A stretch of DNA of 64,000 nucleotides from Lachnospira hominis (ex Liu et al. 2021) (lineage in GTDB: Bacteria > Bacillota > Clostridia > Lachnospirales > Lachnospiraceae). The position numbers and the translations under genes were made by a program. Below, piece by piece: positions 55,165 through 63,979 of this stretch. Position 1 is the first letter of the stretch. Every line of letters begins with the position of its first letter. The notes under the pieces are model-generated. The model made no database searches and was not told where the DNA came from. It worked only from the letters and a program-made list of their open reading frames with translations. The stretch lies in assembly GCF_014287955.1 (NCBI RefSeq), contig NZ_JACOPD010000004.1, positions 1 to 64,000 of the forward strand, written 5' to 3'.

Positions 55165-55396
55165 AAACAAGTGGAAGACCCTGTCGAAGAATGGAAGTCC
55201 AGTTACTTTTCTGATAGAGAAAACGGACGATGATTACAGTCTGTTTTCCTTCGTCAACCGTATAAAAGATAAGGTAATTATTGATTATCACAAAACGAAT
55301 GCTCCAGCTTGCCAGTACCGGATCATCTACAAGACGGAACTCCTGTGGCAGGTCAGTTCTTCGTAGGCTTCAATGCTCATAACAGCAAGATCGCCT
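55163..55396 (-). pseudogene. Remnant of a YefM/Phd antitoxin - RelE/ParE toxin pair joined by deletion
   Basis: On the minus strand, a piece reading GDLAVMSIEAYEEL (55396-55351 region) is the middle of a YefM/Phd-type antitoxin. It runs, in another frame, into EFRLVDDPVLASWSIRFVI (from 55342). That stretch continues through NYLIFYTVDE and VIIVRFLYQKSNW to a stop at 55163. The second part is the C-terminal half of a RelE/ParE toxin. The antitoxin start, the toxin start and the toxin's first half are missing. This is a decayed module with an internal deletion, not a working one. Confidence 0.7.
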
Positions 55397-55403
55397 TTTT
55401 ATA

Positions 55404-55685
55404 ATGCCGGAGTTTTCCGTAACTGTGACACCTTATGAGAGGGAAGGCAGTAACATCAAGGGACTTGCCCATATATATGCTGATGATATATATTATGTGA
55501 ATAGAAAAGAGTATGTTGATTGGGCAATTAAAGCACTTACAGTCGTTCGAAGCGTATGGTGCACGTTTTCAGGTGAAGGGGAGAGCGAATGGAGAGAATC
55601 GGTTCATAAAGAATTTATAAAAGCAGGAATAACTCCTAAAGATTATTTGGATTTTGTATGTAGTAAGAATCTTAAGGATAAGTAG
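55404..55685 (+). CDS. Unrecognised small reading frame, perhaps a gene fragment
   Basis: 93 residues, starting MPEFSVTVTPYEREG and ending DYLDFVCSKNLKDK. The first 30 residues faintly recall SpoVG-like proteins, but this is weak. No ribosome-binding site precedes the ATG, and it begins right where the antitoxin remnant ends, so it may be cut off at its 5' end. It lies among other gene debris. I assign no function. Confidence 0.35.
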   Translation: MPEFSVTVTPYEREGSNIKGLAHIYADDIYYVNRKEYVDWAIKALTVVRSVWCTFSGEGESEWRESVHKEFIKAGITPKDYLDFVCSKNLKDK

Positions 55686-55716
55686 TATTTTACACATAAG
55701 CAGAAAAATAAAAATA

Positions 55717-55815
55717 ATTCTTCTGGATGGGACAGTCCAGGAGGCGGAGATATTAGATTTTCTTGATATGAGTTATGATTTGACGGATGGGCGAATCGAG
55801 GAAAGTATTGACTGA
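55717..55815 (+). pseudogene. C-terminal remnant of a YjbR/MmcQ-like protein
   Basis: An open stretch reads ILLDGTVQEAEILDFLDMSY and then DLTDGRIEESID before a stop at 55813. This resembles the C-terminus of MmcQ/YjbR (DUF419) proteins. No start codon or upstream domain is present. Confidence 0.55.
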
Positions 55816-55992
55816 TATTTAAAAATGATAAAATCCTCTTGTGAAGAAAGTTGCATAAAAGCTAAGTATGTTTTCAATAAAGTTGTGGAATTTGTTTCTC
55901 ATGAAAGTTCATCTCCTTTCTGTTTACGCTGTCATTATAAAACACAAAGAGGGATATTACTTGCCAAAATAAAAAAATAAATAGACAAAAAT

Positions 55993-56034
55993 TGCAATGG
56001 GCAGAGAGTATGTAAATATTCTCTGTCCGTTGCA
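55993..56034 (-). terminator. Terminator of the AraC regulator
   Basis: TGCAATGGGCAGAGAGTA faces TATTCTCTGTCCGTTGCA; on the minus strand the stem is followed by a T-rich run. Confidence 0.75.
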
Positions 56035-56039
56035 GTTTA

Positions 56040-56897
56040 TTATATATTTTTGCGGTATTCTGAGGGAGATATGCCTTTTATCTTTTTGAACATGCGGCTG
56101 AAATATAAAGAATTATCATAGCCAACAATTTGTGCAATTTCGTTTATGTTATATTCCGTATTCAAGAGCAGCGCTTCTGCATTGCAAATGCGTTTTTGTA
56201 AAATGAATTGCATTGGTGTAGAACCAACATAAAGTTTGAAATTGCGTATAAACCAGCTTGTACTTACATGTGTTTTTTTAGCGTATTCTTCAATGCTGAT
56301 TGATTCACTGTAATGTTCATTGAAATAGGCAATAGCCATGTCAATAGCTTCTGTAGCACGGGAATTATCTATCCTTATGCTGTTATTAAAGTGTCGCTGC
56401 AGTTTTATAAAAATTTGTCTTAAATACATTTCAAGCATTTCCTGATAACTATCATTACACATCTGTAATTCATTTATCATTGCACGAAAAAGATTCTGAT
56501 AGGAGGAACCAGAACCACAGTAAAATACCTTTTTGCTATCGGTCAATCCATAAGAGCGTAATATATTTGTTACATCGCTACCTGTAAAATGAACCCAGTA
56601 GACTTCTGTCTGATCTTCGGCATAATATTCATATTTTTGAGCCTCCTTTGGACGATATAAAACCATATGTCCGGCATGAACAATAGTTTCTTCTTCACTA
56701 TTAGGACCAAAATGAAAATGGGCTTTTCCGGCAGCAATATAAATCAACTGGAAATCAAGTCTGCCTCGAGGTCTCCAGGTAGGTAGTTTAGGGCGTGTGT
56801 AGAGCTTATATGTTCCACACATAGTTACAACAAGCGGCTTGGATTTATCTTTTCTATCAATCGTTGAGTGATTGAGATATGCATTATTTGTGTACAT
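56040..56897 (-). CDS. AraC-family regulator of the lactose operon
   Basis: 285 residues. The N-terminal cupin-like sugar-binding domain includes GRLDFQLIYIAAGKAHFHFG and VHAGHMVLYRPKEAQKY. The C-terminal pair of helix-turn-helices includes SISIEEYAKKTHVSTSWF and EIAQIVGYDNSLYFSRMF. The ATG at 56897 is chosen because AAGGAGGCA precedes it; the longer frame to 56999 lacks a site. It is divergent from the transporter and beta-galactosidase genes and most likely activates them on a galactoside. Confidence 0.87.
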   Translation of the reverse strand: MYTNNAYLNHSTIDRKDKSKPLVVTMCGTYKLYTRPKLPTWRPRGRLDFQLIYIAAGKAHFHFGPNSEEETIVHAGHMVLYRPKEAQKYEYYAEDQTEVYWVHFTGSDVTNILRSYGLTDSKKVFYCGSGSSYQNLFRAMINELQMCNDSYQEMLEMYLRQIFIKLQRHFNNSIRIDNSRATEAIDMAIAYFNEHYSESISIEEYAKKTHVSTSWFIRNFKLYVGSTPMQFILQKRICNAEALLLNTEYNINEIAQIVGYDNSLYFSRMFKKIKGISPSEYRKNI

Positions 56898-57027
56898 GTG
56901 TGCCTCCTTGTATTGAAATATAAAAAAACATATGTTAAAAATGACTAAAAATCTATCCAATATAATACTTATGTTCATTAATTTTATCATTTTGTGCATA
57001 TTTTGTCCAATTTATGATATGTCATTT

Positions 57028-57057
57028 TTGGCTTATTTTTTATATACTGACCATAAT
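57028..57057 (+). promoter_or_regulatory. Likely promoter of the lactose operon
   Basis: TTGGCT (57028-57033) and CATAAT (57052-57057) are 18 bp apart. Both are near-consensus, as expected for an activator-dependent promoter. Confidence 0.45.
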
Positions 57058-57114
57058 AAAGTTGTGGGACAAAACGAGGCAAAAGAATAGGTATTTGTGG
57101 AAGGAGAAATTCTC

Positions 57115-58485
57115 ATGGAAGAAAAAACATACCTGAAATGGTATAACAAAGTAGGTTACGGAACGGGAGATATTGCAGGAAATGTAGTATATGCTTTTTT
57201 ATCATCATTTGTCATGATTTACCTGACAAATACAGTTGGGTTAAATTCGGGCATAGTAGGTACATTGATAGCAGTATCAAAATTATTTGATGGAGTTACG
57301 GATATATTTTTCGGTACAATGATAGACCATACAAAGAGTAAGATGGGGAAAGCAAGACCGTGGATGTTCTATGGATTTTTTGGCTGTGCCATCACGTTGT
57401 TTGGTGTATTTGCAATTCCTACAAGTCTTGGAAAAACAGCTCAGTATGCATGGTTTTTTATAGCATATACATTGCTTAATGCTGTATTTTATACTGCTAA
57501 TAATATTGCGTATGCAGCGTTGACATCACTGGTAACAAAAAACAGTAAAGAGCGTGTTCAGATGGGTTCTTTCCGTTTCATGTTCTCATTTGGTACAAAT
57601 CTAGTCATCCAGTCTGTTACTGTTGGTGCAGTAGAAATGTTTGGTGGCGGTGCAACTGCATGGAGAACTATCGCATTTATTTACTGTATTATAGGTATTA
57701 TTACCAATACACTTGCTGTATTTTCAGTAAAAGAACTGTCAGATGAAGAATTAAAAGATGATAGTGTGGCAGGAGAGGAAGATGACAAACTTTCTTTTAA
57801 GCAGATAATAAAACTTCTCTTTAGTAATAAATATTTTTCAATGATTTGCGTGATTTACATTCTTCAGCAGCTTCGTGCTTCTATGGTGAATGTAGGAATC
57901 TTTTTTATGACATATGTATTACTGAATACGAATTTGTTTGGTGTATTTTCATGGGCGAATAATATTCCATTGATCATTGCACTTGCCATTACACCTACAC
58001 TTGTTTCAAAAATGAAAGGAATGTATAAGTTAAACAAGTATAGTTATATGCTTGCTACAGTATGTCGTCTGATGGTTGCAGTGGCAGGTTATCTGGGAAG
58101 TGTTCCGTTGATGCTGTTATTTACAGTTCTTACATCCCTTGGAGAAGGACCTTGGCAGGGAGACATGAGTGCAGTAATTGCACAATGTTCAGAACATACT
58201 TATTTAAAGAGTGGAAAGCGAATTGACGGTTCCATGTTCTCTTGTACTTCATTAGGCGTAAAACTCGGTGGAGGTATTGGTGTTGCACTTTCAGGCTGGA
58301 TGCTCGATATAAGTGGATATATTAACATTGACAACGCGGTTCAGCCAGATAGCTGTATTAATATGATGTATTTTATGTATTTGTGGCTTCCGTTCATATT
58401 TGACATAATTATTACAGTTATTCTTTCATTCCTTAATGTAGAGAGTGCAAATATGAAATTAAAAGAAAATATGCAGAATCAGTAA
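57115..58485 (+). CDS. GPH-family sugar:cation symporter (LacS/MelB-like)
   Basis: 456 residues with twelve membrane helices. KVGYGTGDIAGNVVYAFLSS and FDGVTDIFFGTMIDHTKSKM with GKARPWM are the family's first-half motifs, including the Asp that binds the cation. It imports galactosides or other glycosides with Na+ or H+. No EIIA-like domain follows, unlike LacS of lactic acid bacteria. The ATG at 57115 has AAGGAG 8 nt upstream; the frame from GTG 57097 would include it. It is the first gene of the lac unit. Confidence 0.9.
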   Translation: MEEKTYLKWYNKVGYGTGDIAGNVVYAFLSSFVMIYLTNTVGLNSGIVGTLIAVSKLFDGVTDIFFGTMIDHTKSKMGKARPWMFYGFFGCAITLFGVFAIPTSLGKTAQYAWFFIAYTLLNAVFYTANNIAYAALTSLVTKNSKERVQMGSFRFMFSFGTNLVIQSVTVGAVEMFGGGATAWRTIAFIYCIIGIITNTLAVFSVKELSDEELKDDSVAGEEDDKLSFKQIIKLLFSNKYFSMICVIYILQQLRASMVNVGIFFMTYVLLNTNLFGVFSWANNIPLIIALAITPTLVSKMKGMYKLNKYSYMLATVCRLMVAVAGYLGSVPLMLLFTVLTSLGEGPWQGDMSAVIAQCSEHTYLKSGKRIDGSMFSCTSLGVKLGGGIGVALSGWMLDISGYINIDNAVQPDSCINMMYFMYLWLPFIFDIIITVILSFLNVESANMKLKENMQNQ

Positions 58486-58492
58486 TGAAAAT

Positions 58493-58519
58493 AGCCCCTG
58501 AAGTTTGTCTTTAGGGGCT
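58493..58519 (+). repeat. Intercistronic hairpin between transporter and lacL
   Basis: AGCCCCTGAAG faces CTTTAGGGGCT around a short loop, without a T-run. It may stabilise or partly block the transcript. Confidence 0.6.
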
Positions 58520-58549
58520 GTATAGAAAAAAGAAAAAAGGAGAATTATT

Positions 58550-60451
58550 ATGAATGCTGATATGAAATGGTTAGACGATCCGGAAGTGTTCCGTGTAAAC
58601 CAGTTGGACGCACACAGCGATCATTGCTACTATATAGATTATGCAGATATGGAAAAATCGGAGAATCCATTGATGCAGTCATTAAATGGACAATGGGAGT
58701 TTGCTTTTAGCAAAAATGTAATGGATAGACCGGAAAATTTTTATGAGGAAAATTTTGATGCATCTTCATTTGCTAAGATTATGGTTCCGGGGCATATCGA
58801 ACTGGCAGGCTATGACAAAATACGCTATATCAATACGATGTATCCGTGGGAGGGAAAAGAATATCACAGGGGTGCGTATAGTATGGAGAGTACCGGGGAC
58901 GAGGCAGGAATGTTTTCCGAGGCAGAGTATAATCCTGTCGGATCTTATATCAAACGATTTGATTTGAGTGAGCAAATGCGTGAAAAGAAAATCTGTATCT
59001 GTTTTGAAGGTGTGGAAGAAGCAATGTATCTGTGGCTGAATGGTCAATTTGTAGGATATGCGGAGGATAGTTTTACACCGTCAGAATTTGACCTGACACC
59101 ATTTATCAGAGAAAAAGGAAATGTGCTGGCAGTTCAGGTCCACAAAATGAGTACGGCAGCATTTTTGGAGGATCAGGATTTTTTCCGCTTTTTTGGAATT
59201 TTCAGAAATGTAACTTTAAAAGCAGTGCCAGAGGTGCATTTGGAAGATGTATGGTTACAGCCGACACTAAACAAGGATAATGTAAGCGGCAGGGTATTGG
59301 TAAAGATGAAAGTAACTGCTCCAGAAGGAAAGAAAGTAGCTGCCCATTTTGTTTTAAAAGACCGAGAAAATAATCAGGTGGCAGAGGACAATATCACCTT
59401 AGAGGAAAAGGATGGAAGTCGTGTAGGAGTGATTGATACTGAGGTTGGAAGTGTTAAGGCATGGGATAATCACTGCCCATATTTGTATCACGCATATGTA
59501 GAGCTTAGAAGCGAAGATGGAGAAATATTAGAGATAATTCCATATGACATAGGTTTTAGAAGACTTGAAATGATTGACAAGGTGATCTATTTAAATGGTA
59601 AACGTCTTGTCATTACGGGAGTGAACCGTCATGAGTGGAGTGCAAAGACAGGAAGAAGCATTAGTATGGATGAAATGACAGCAGACATTGATTGTATGAT
59701 TAGAAATAATATCAATGCAGTACGCACCTGTCATTATCCGGATCAGATACCGTGGTATTACCTGTGTGATAAAGCTGGCATTTATGTAATGGCAGAAACG
59801 AATATGGAAAGTCATGGAACATTCCAGAAACTTGGTGCGATTGAACCATCGTGCAGCGTACCTTGTTCTATTCCGCAATGGCGGGAGGCTGTTGTTGACA
59901 GGGCTAGGAGTAATTTTGAAACTTTTAAAAACCATACAGCAATTCTTTTCTGGTCTTTAGGAAATGAATCTTATGCGGGTGATGATATAGAAGCAATGAA
60001 TACTTACTTCAAGGAAAAGCAGGATGGCAGATTTGTTCATTATGAAAGCTCTTTCTATGACCGTAATTATGAGGAAACCATATCAGATGTAGAGAGCAGA
60101 ATGTATGCAAAGCCTTATGAAGTGGAGAAATATTTAAATAACAATCCAAAGAAACCTTATATTTTGTGTGAGTATATGCATGATATGGGTAATTCGATGG
60201 GAGGACTTGGTACTTATATGAAGTTAATAGATAAGTATGAGATGTACCACGGTGGATTTATCTGGGATTTCATTGATCAGGCACTTCTCGTGAAAGATGA
60301 AGTGACAGGAAAAGAAGTTTTGCGTTATGGCGGAGACTTTGATGATAAGCCTTCTGATTATGAGTTTTCAGGAAATGGAATCGTATTTGCAGACCGTAAG
60401 GAAAAACCAGCTATGCAGGAAGTGAGGTATTACTATGGCTTATACAGATAA
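58550..60451 (+). CDS. lacL: Beta-galactosidase large subunit (GH2, LacL)
   Basis: 633 residues covering the sugar-binding, immunoglobulin-like and TIM-barrel domains of a GH2 beta-galactosidase. The acid/base glutamate is in SLGNESYAGDD and the nucleophile in ILCEYMHDMGNSMGG. The protein ends before the C-terminal Bgal_small domain, which is encoded by the next gene in another frame. The length and the 17-nt overlap match the LacL-LacM pairs of lactobacilli, where the two chains form the active enzyme. It hydrolyses lactose in the cytosol. AAAAGGAG precedes the ATG. Confidence 0.92.
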   Translation: MNADMKWLDDPEVFRVNQLDAHSDHCYYIDYADMEKSENPLMQSLNGQWEFAFSKNVMDRPENFYEENFDASSFAKIMVPGHIELAGYDKIRYINTMYPWEGKEYHRGAYSMESTGDEAGMFSEAEYNPVGSYIKRFDLSEQMREKKICICFEGVEEAMYLWLNGQFVGYAEDSFTPSEFDLTPFIREKGNVLAVQVHKMSTAAFLEDQDFFRFFGIFRNVTLKAVPEVHLEDVWLQPTLNKDNVSGRVLVKMKVTAPEGKKVAAHFVLKDRENNQVAEDNITLEEKDGSRVGVIDTEVGSVKAWDNHCPYLYHAYVELRSEDGEILEIIPYDIGFRRLEMIDKVIYLNGKRLVITGVNRHEWSAKTGRSISMDEMTADIDCMIRNNINAVRTCHYPDQIPWYYLCDKAGIYVMAETNMESHGTFQKLGAIEPSCSVPCSIPQWREAVVDRARSNFETFKNHTAILFWSLGNESYAGDDIEAMNTYFKEKQDGRFVHYESSFYDRNYEETISDVESRMYAKPYEVEKYLNNNPKKPYILCEYMHDMGNSMGGLGTYMKLIDKYEMYHGGFIWDFIDQALLVKDEVTGKEVLRYGGDFDDKPSDYEFSGNGIVFADRKEKPAMQEVRYYYGLYR

Positions 60452-61388
60452 GAATAAATTGAGAGTCGTATATGGAGATTATACACTTGGTGTACATGGA
60501 GAAGGGTTTGACTATATATTCTCTTATTCACAGGGTGGTCTGGAGTCTATAGTAAAAAAAGGTTATGAATGGCTGTATCGTTGTCCAAAGCCTACTTTTT
60601 GGAGAGCATTAACAGATAATGACAGAGGCAGCAGGTTTCATATTAAAAGTGGAAGCTGGCTCGCATCGGATATGTTCATTGACTGTAAAAAAACGGAAGT
60701 TATTATGGACGGTGAACTGCAAAAGCAGTATGCTCCGGACAATAACAGCTATGGCGGTGATGTGGCTGCCGGGGAAATAATTGTGAAATATACTTATGAG
60801 ACTGTCGGCAATCCAATAACAACAGTCGTTGTATCTTATACAATTGATGTAATTGGAAATATCAAGGTGGATGTGGATTACACAGGAGTAAAGGGACTGC
60901 CAGAACTTCCGGTATTCGGAATGAGGTTTATTATGCCAACACTTGCAGATAAATATATGTACAAGGGATTATCGGGGGAAACCTATCCGGACAGAAAGGC
61001 AGGGGCAGAAAAAGGAGTTTATGAGGTATCAGATTTGAGACTGACACCATATCTGGTTCCACAGGAATGTGGTATGAGAATGGATACAGAGTGGCTGGAG
61101 ATTACAAGACATACAAGTCTTGATAATAGCAGAACGGATAGTTCAGCACAGACATTAAGAATAGAGAAAAACGACAAGGCATTTGCTTTTTCATGCCTAC
61201 CTTATACAGCATCAGAGATTGAAAACGCAACACACCATGAGGAACTGCCACCAGCAAGAAGAACAGTCCTTTGTGTCTATGGTGCAGTAAGAGGAGTTGG
61301 TGGAATTGATAGCTGGGGAAGTGATGTGGAAGATGATTATCGGATTAATGCAGAAAAAGACATTCACTATTCTTTCATTATCCGCTAA
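60435..61388 (+). CDS. lacM: Beta-galactosidase small subunit (LacM)
   Basis: 317 residues of the Bgal_small domain, with PKPTFWRALTDNDRGSRFH near the N-terminus and LPVFGMRFIMP later. The end reads GGIDSWGSDVEDDYRI, which completes the active-site entrance in LacZ-type enzymes. It starts 17 nt before the end of lacL in another frame, with AGGAAGTGAGG before the ATG, so it is a true separate subunit rather than a recent frameshift. It is needed together with LacL for activity. Confidence 0.9.
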   Translation: MAYTDKNKLRVVYGDYTLGVHGEGFDYIFSYSQGGLESIVKKGYEWLYRCPKPTFWRALTDNDRGSRFHIKSGSWLASDMFIDCKKTEVIMDGELQKQYAPDNNSYGGDVAAGEIIVKYTYETVGNPITTVVVSYTIDVIGNIKVDVDYTGVKGLPELPVFGMRFIMPTLADKYMYKGLSGETYPDRKAGAEKGVYEVSDLRLTPYLVPQECGMRMDTEWLEITRHTSLDNSRTDSSAQTLRIEKNDKAFAFSCLPYTASEIENATHHEELPPARRTVLCVYGAVRGVGGIDSWGSDVEDDYRINAEKDIHYSFIIR

Positions 61389-61414
61389 GTTTTGTTTGAA
61401 GTGAGGTGTTTGAG

Positions 61415-62692
61415 ATGCAGATAGAGATATTGATTCGTAGTTTTCTGGATGGTGCATATGATGAAAGACTCTTAGACATTTATGCTGATGAGACAAAGAT
61501 TTCTTACCAGAGGGAACGCTATATCAATGCAATAAAGAAATTTGAGCAGTGCTATAAGCCGGGAGATGTGGAATTGTTCAGTGCTCCGGGAAGAAGTGAG
61601 ATTGGCGGCAACCATACGGATCATCAGAACGGAGAGGTTTTGGCAGCCTCAGTTAATCTTGATACTATTGGGATCGTAAAAAAGACGGATGATAATGTAA
61701 TCAGATTAGTTTCTGATAACTATGATGAAATCATTATCCGGCTTGATGATGTATCTGTAAAGGAAAAAGAAAAGGAAACAACAAAGGCTTTGATAAAAGG
61801 TGTGGTTTCTGGATTCCTTGAGAGAAAATATGCAGTTGGAGGTTTTCAGGCATATATAACAAGTGATGTGCTGATTGGTGCGGGGCTTTCATCTTCGGCA
61901 GCATTTGAAACACTGATAGGAACGATTTTGTCTGGACTTTATAATTGTGGAAAAGTTTCAGCGACAGAGATAGCCATTATTGGACAGTATGCTGAAAATG
62001 TTTATTTCGGAAAGCCTTGTGGTCTGATGGATCAGATGGCAAGTTCTACGGGAAATCTTGTTCATATTGATTTTGCTAACCCGGAAAATCCACAGGTTGA
62101 AAAAATTGATTTTGATATGGAAAAGTATGGTTATAGACTATGTATTACGGATACAAAAGGCTCTCATGCTGATTTGACAGATGAATATGCGGCAGTTCCG
62201 AAGGAAATGAAACTTGTTGCAAAATATTTTGGAAAAGAAGTGCTGCGTGATGTATCTGCAAATGATGTACTGGAAAACATTCATAATTTAAGAGAAAGAC
62301 TTGGGGATAGATGTGTCCTTCGTGCACTACACTTTATTTGTGAGAATGAAAGAGTACAGAAAGAAGTAAGAGCATTGAAGTCAGGAAAGATAGGAGCATT
62401 TTTGGAGAATGTGAAAGATTCTGGTAATTCTTCTTTTAAATATTTGCAGAATGTTTATTCAAATCAAGATATAAAAAATCAGAATGTATCCGTTGCACTG
62501 CTTGTAAGTGAAATGCTTTTAGGAGAAAACGGTGTATGCAGGGTGCATGGCGGTGGTTTTGCTGGAACAATACAGGCATTTGTGAAGAATGAATATGTAG
62601 AGTCTTATAAATCCGGAATGGATAATGTATTTGGTAACGGTTCCTGTAAAGATTTGAGAATAAGAAAATATGGCGGCATAAAAGTGTTATGA
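61415..62692 (+). CDS. galK: Galactokinase
   Basis: 425 residues of a GHMP kinase. FSAPGRSEIGGNHTDHQNGE is the galactokinase signature, GAGLSSSAAFETLIG the ATP loop, and RVHGGGFAGTIQAF the third motif. It phosphorylates galactose released by LacLM. The ATG at 61415 has AGTGAGGTG 6 nt upstream; a GTG at 61406 is the alternative. No galT is in the window, and the following galE is destroyed, so the rest of the Leloir pathway must be elsewhere. Confidence 0.93.
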   Translation: MQIEILIRSFLDGAYDERLLDIYADETKISYQRERYINAIKKFEQCYKPGDVELFSAPGRSEIGGNHTDHQNGEVLAASVNLDTIGIVKKTDDNVIRLVSDNYDEIIIRLDDVSVKEKEKETTKALIKGVVSGFLERKYAVGGFQAYITSDVLIGAGLSSSAAFETLIGTILSGLYNCGKVSATEIAIIGQYAENVYFGKPCGLMDQMASSTGNLVHIDFANPENPQVEKIDFDMEKYGYRLCITDTKGSHADLTDEYAAVPKEMKLVAKYFGKEVLRDVSANDVLENIHNLRERLGDRCVLRALHFICENERVQKEVRALKSGKIGAFLENVKDSGNSSFKYLQNVYSNQDIKNQNVSVALLVSEMLLGENGVCRVHGGGFAGTIQAFVKNEYVESYKSGMDNVFGNGSCKDLRIRKYGGIKVL

Positions 62693-62712
62693 AATAGAAA
62701 GAAGGTTTTATT

Positions 62713-62845
62713 ATGAGGATTTTGGTTTTAGGAGGGGCTGGCTATATTGGTTCACATACAGTATACAGATATTGAGACCATTATTTCAACAGCTTGGAAT
62801 TGGCATATAAATCATCCTAAAGGTAACAAGTTAATGCCGGATTAG
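62713..62845 (+). pseudogene. galE: galE remnant with large internal deletion
   Basis: The first 18 codons of a UDP-glucose 4-epimerase are present from ATG 62713 (MRILVLGGAGYIGSHTVY, the NAD-binding start). A stop soon follows at 62773. In another frame, from about 62768, comes the family's C-terminus DIETIISTAWNWHINHPKG, ending at a stop (62843-62845). About 280 codons between the two ends are missing. AGAAGGTTT precedes the ATG. The enzyme cannot be made from this copy. Confidence 0.8.
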
Positions 62846-62876
62846 ACAACTGACATTATAAATTAAAAGGAGTTGC

Positions 62877-63683
62877 TTGCGAGTGTTATTGGTATATGAG
62901 AACAAAACTGATGGAATAGCGGTTGAGTGGAAGAAAACAGTGCATTTTCCACCACATTTACACGAAGCAATAGAGGTAGTGTATGTAACTAATGGGAATA
63001 TTGAGCTTGGAGTTGGACAAGAATTGTATCACATGGACGAGGGTGATTTTGCAATCGTGTTCCCAAATGTAATACATCATTATCAGGTGTTTGGGAAAAA
63101 AGAAAATAAGGTAATATACCTGTATCTTGATCCGACCCTGTTTCCTTCCTATTATAAAGAGTTGCAGATATACAGCCCGAGGAACCCGGTTGTAAAAAAA
63201 GAGCGAGTGCATCCTGATGTAGTAAATGCCATAAAATATCTGGCAGGAATAACAGAGGGGAATTCCATGCTGATACAGGCATATGTACAGATGATTCTTG
63301 CCCATGTTTTCGCAGAAATGCCAATGGTTGATAAAAGTACAGTAGGGAGTGATGACTTGATTTATAATGCGGTAGAATATGTAGCCCAAAATTTTAGAGA
63401 GAAAGTCAGTCTTGAAAAAATGGCATACGATTTGTGTGTAAGCAAATATGTGTTATCAAGAATGTTTGCAAAAACCTTTCACTGTAATTTTAGTAAATAT
63501 GTGAATGGAGTCCGGTTAAATTATGCAGCTGCGGCACTAGAAAATACAATGGATTCCATTACAAATATATGTCTTGATTGTGGGTTTGAAAGTCAAAGAA
63601 CTTTTAACCGTGTTTTTAAGGATAGATACAAGATTACACCAAGAGAGTACAGAAAAAGAATGGAACACAATAATAAATGCTAA
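62877..63683 (+). CDS. AraC-family regulator
   Basis: About 268 residues. The cupin-like N-terminus contains VHFPPHLHEAIEVVYVTNG and MDEGDFAIVFPNVIHHY. The C-terminal helix-turn-helices include VSLEKMAYDLCVSKYVLSRM and NICLDCGFESQRTFNRVF. There is no ATG; TTG 62877 is 4 nt and GTG 62883 is 10 nt after AAAAGGAG, so GTG is perhaps better. It follows the galE remnant and may control the galactose genes or something lost. It is distinct from the AraC protein at 56040. Confidence 0.83.
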   Translation: MRVLLVYENKTDGIAVEWKKTVHFPPHLHEAIEVVYVTNGNIELGVGQELYHMDEGDFAIVFPNVIHHYQVFGKKENKVIYLYLDPTLFPSYYKELQIYSPRNPVVKKERVHPDVVNAIKYLAGITEGNSMLIQAYVQMILAHVFAEMPMVDKSTVGSDDLIYNAVEYVAQNFREKVSLEKMAYDLCVSKYVLSRMFAKTFHCNFSKYVNGVRLNYAAAALENTMDSITNICLDCGFESQRTFNRVFKDRYKITPREYRKRMEHNNKC

Positions 63684-63690
63684 TCGTATT

Positions 63691-63942
63691 ATGTCTGTGA
63701 GAATGACTATTGAAGATAATCAGGATACAGTCAATGCATTGATGAAAAAATTGAAAAATCCACCAGATGAATACAAGGATGCATACGATGCCGTATCAGA
63801 TTTATATGATGCATACATATCGCTTACTAACTGTGCAACAGATCCGTCGGGCAGTTTGCAGACATATTCAAGTACTTTTAATGATGCGGATACGAATACA
63901 TTAAATGCATATAAGACAATGGAACTGTATCTGGACGATTAA
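63691..63942 (+). pseudogene. C-terminal fragment of a secreted-type protein
   Basis: 83 codons from an ATG without a ribosome-binding site, 7 nt after the AraC stop. The text KNPPDEYKDAYDAVSDLYDA with DPSGSLQTYSSTFNDAD resembles the C-terminal end of clostridial lipoproteins and other secreted proteins of unknown function. No signal peptide or lipobox is present. It is probably the tail left by a deletion, followed by that gene's terminator. Confidence 0.45.
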
Positions 63943-63948
63943 AGAATG

Positions 63949-63979
63949 GGCAGAGTGCAGGATAGGCACTCTGCCTTTT
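63949..63979 (+). terminator. Rho-independent terminator near the right edge
   Basis: GGCAGAGTGC (63949-63958) pairs perfectly with GCACTCTGCC (63966-63975), followed by TTTT. Confidence 0.85.

Noticed and set aside
55061..55366. Plus-strand 101-codon frame after pflB
   Set aside because: It starts inside the pflB terminator and lies antisense to the antitoxin/toxin remnant, whose protein text is recognisable; the plus-strand text is not.
57115..61388. lacL/lacM as a recent frameshift in a single lacZ
   Set aside because: The downstream frame has its own ATG and Shine-Dalgarno and the sizes and 17-nt overlap equal known LacLM pairs.
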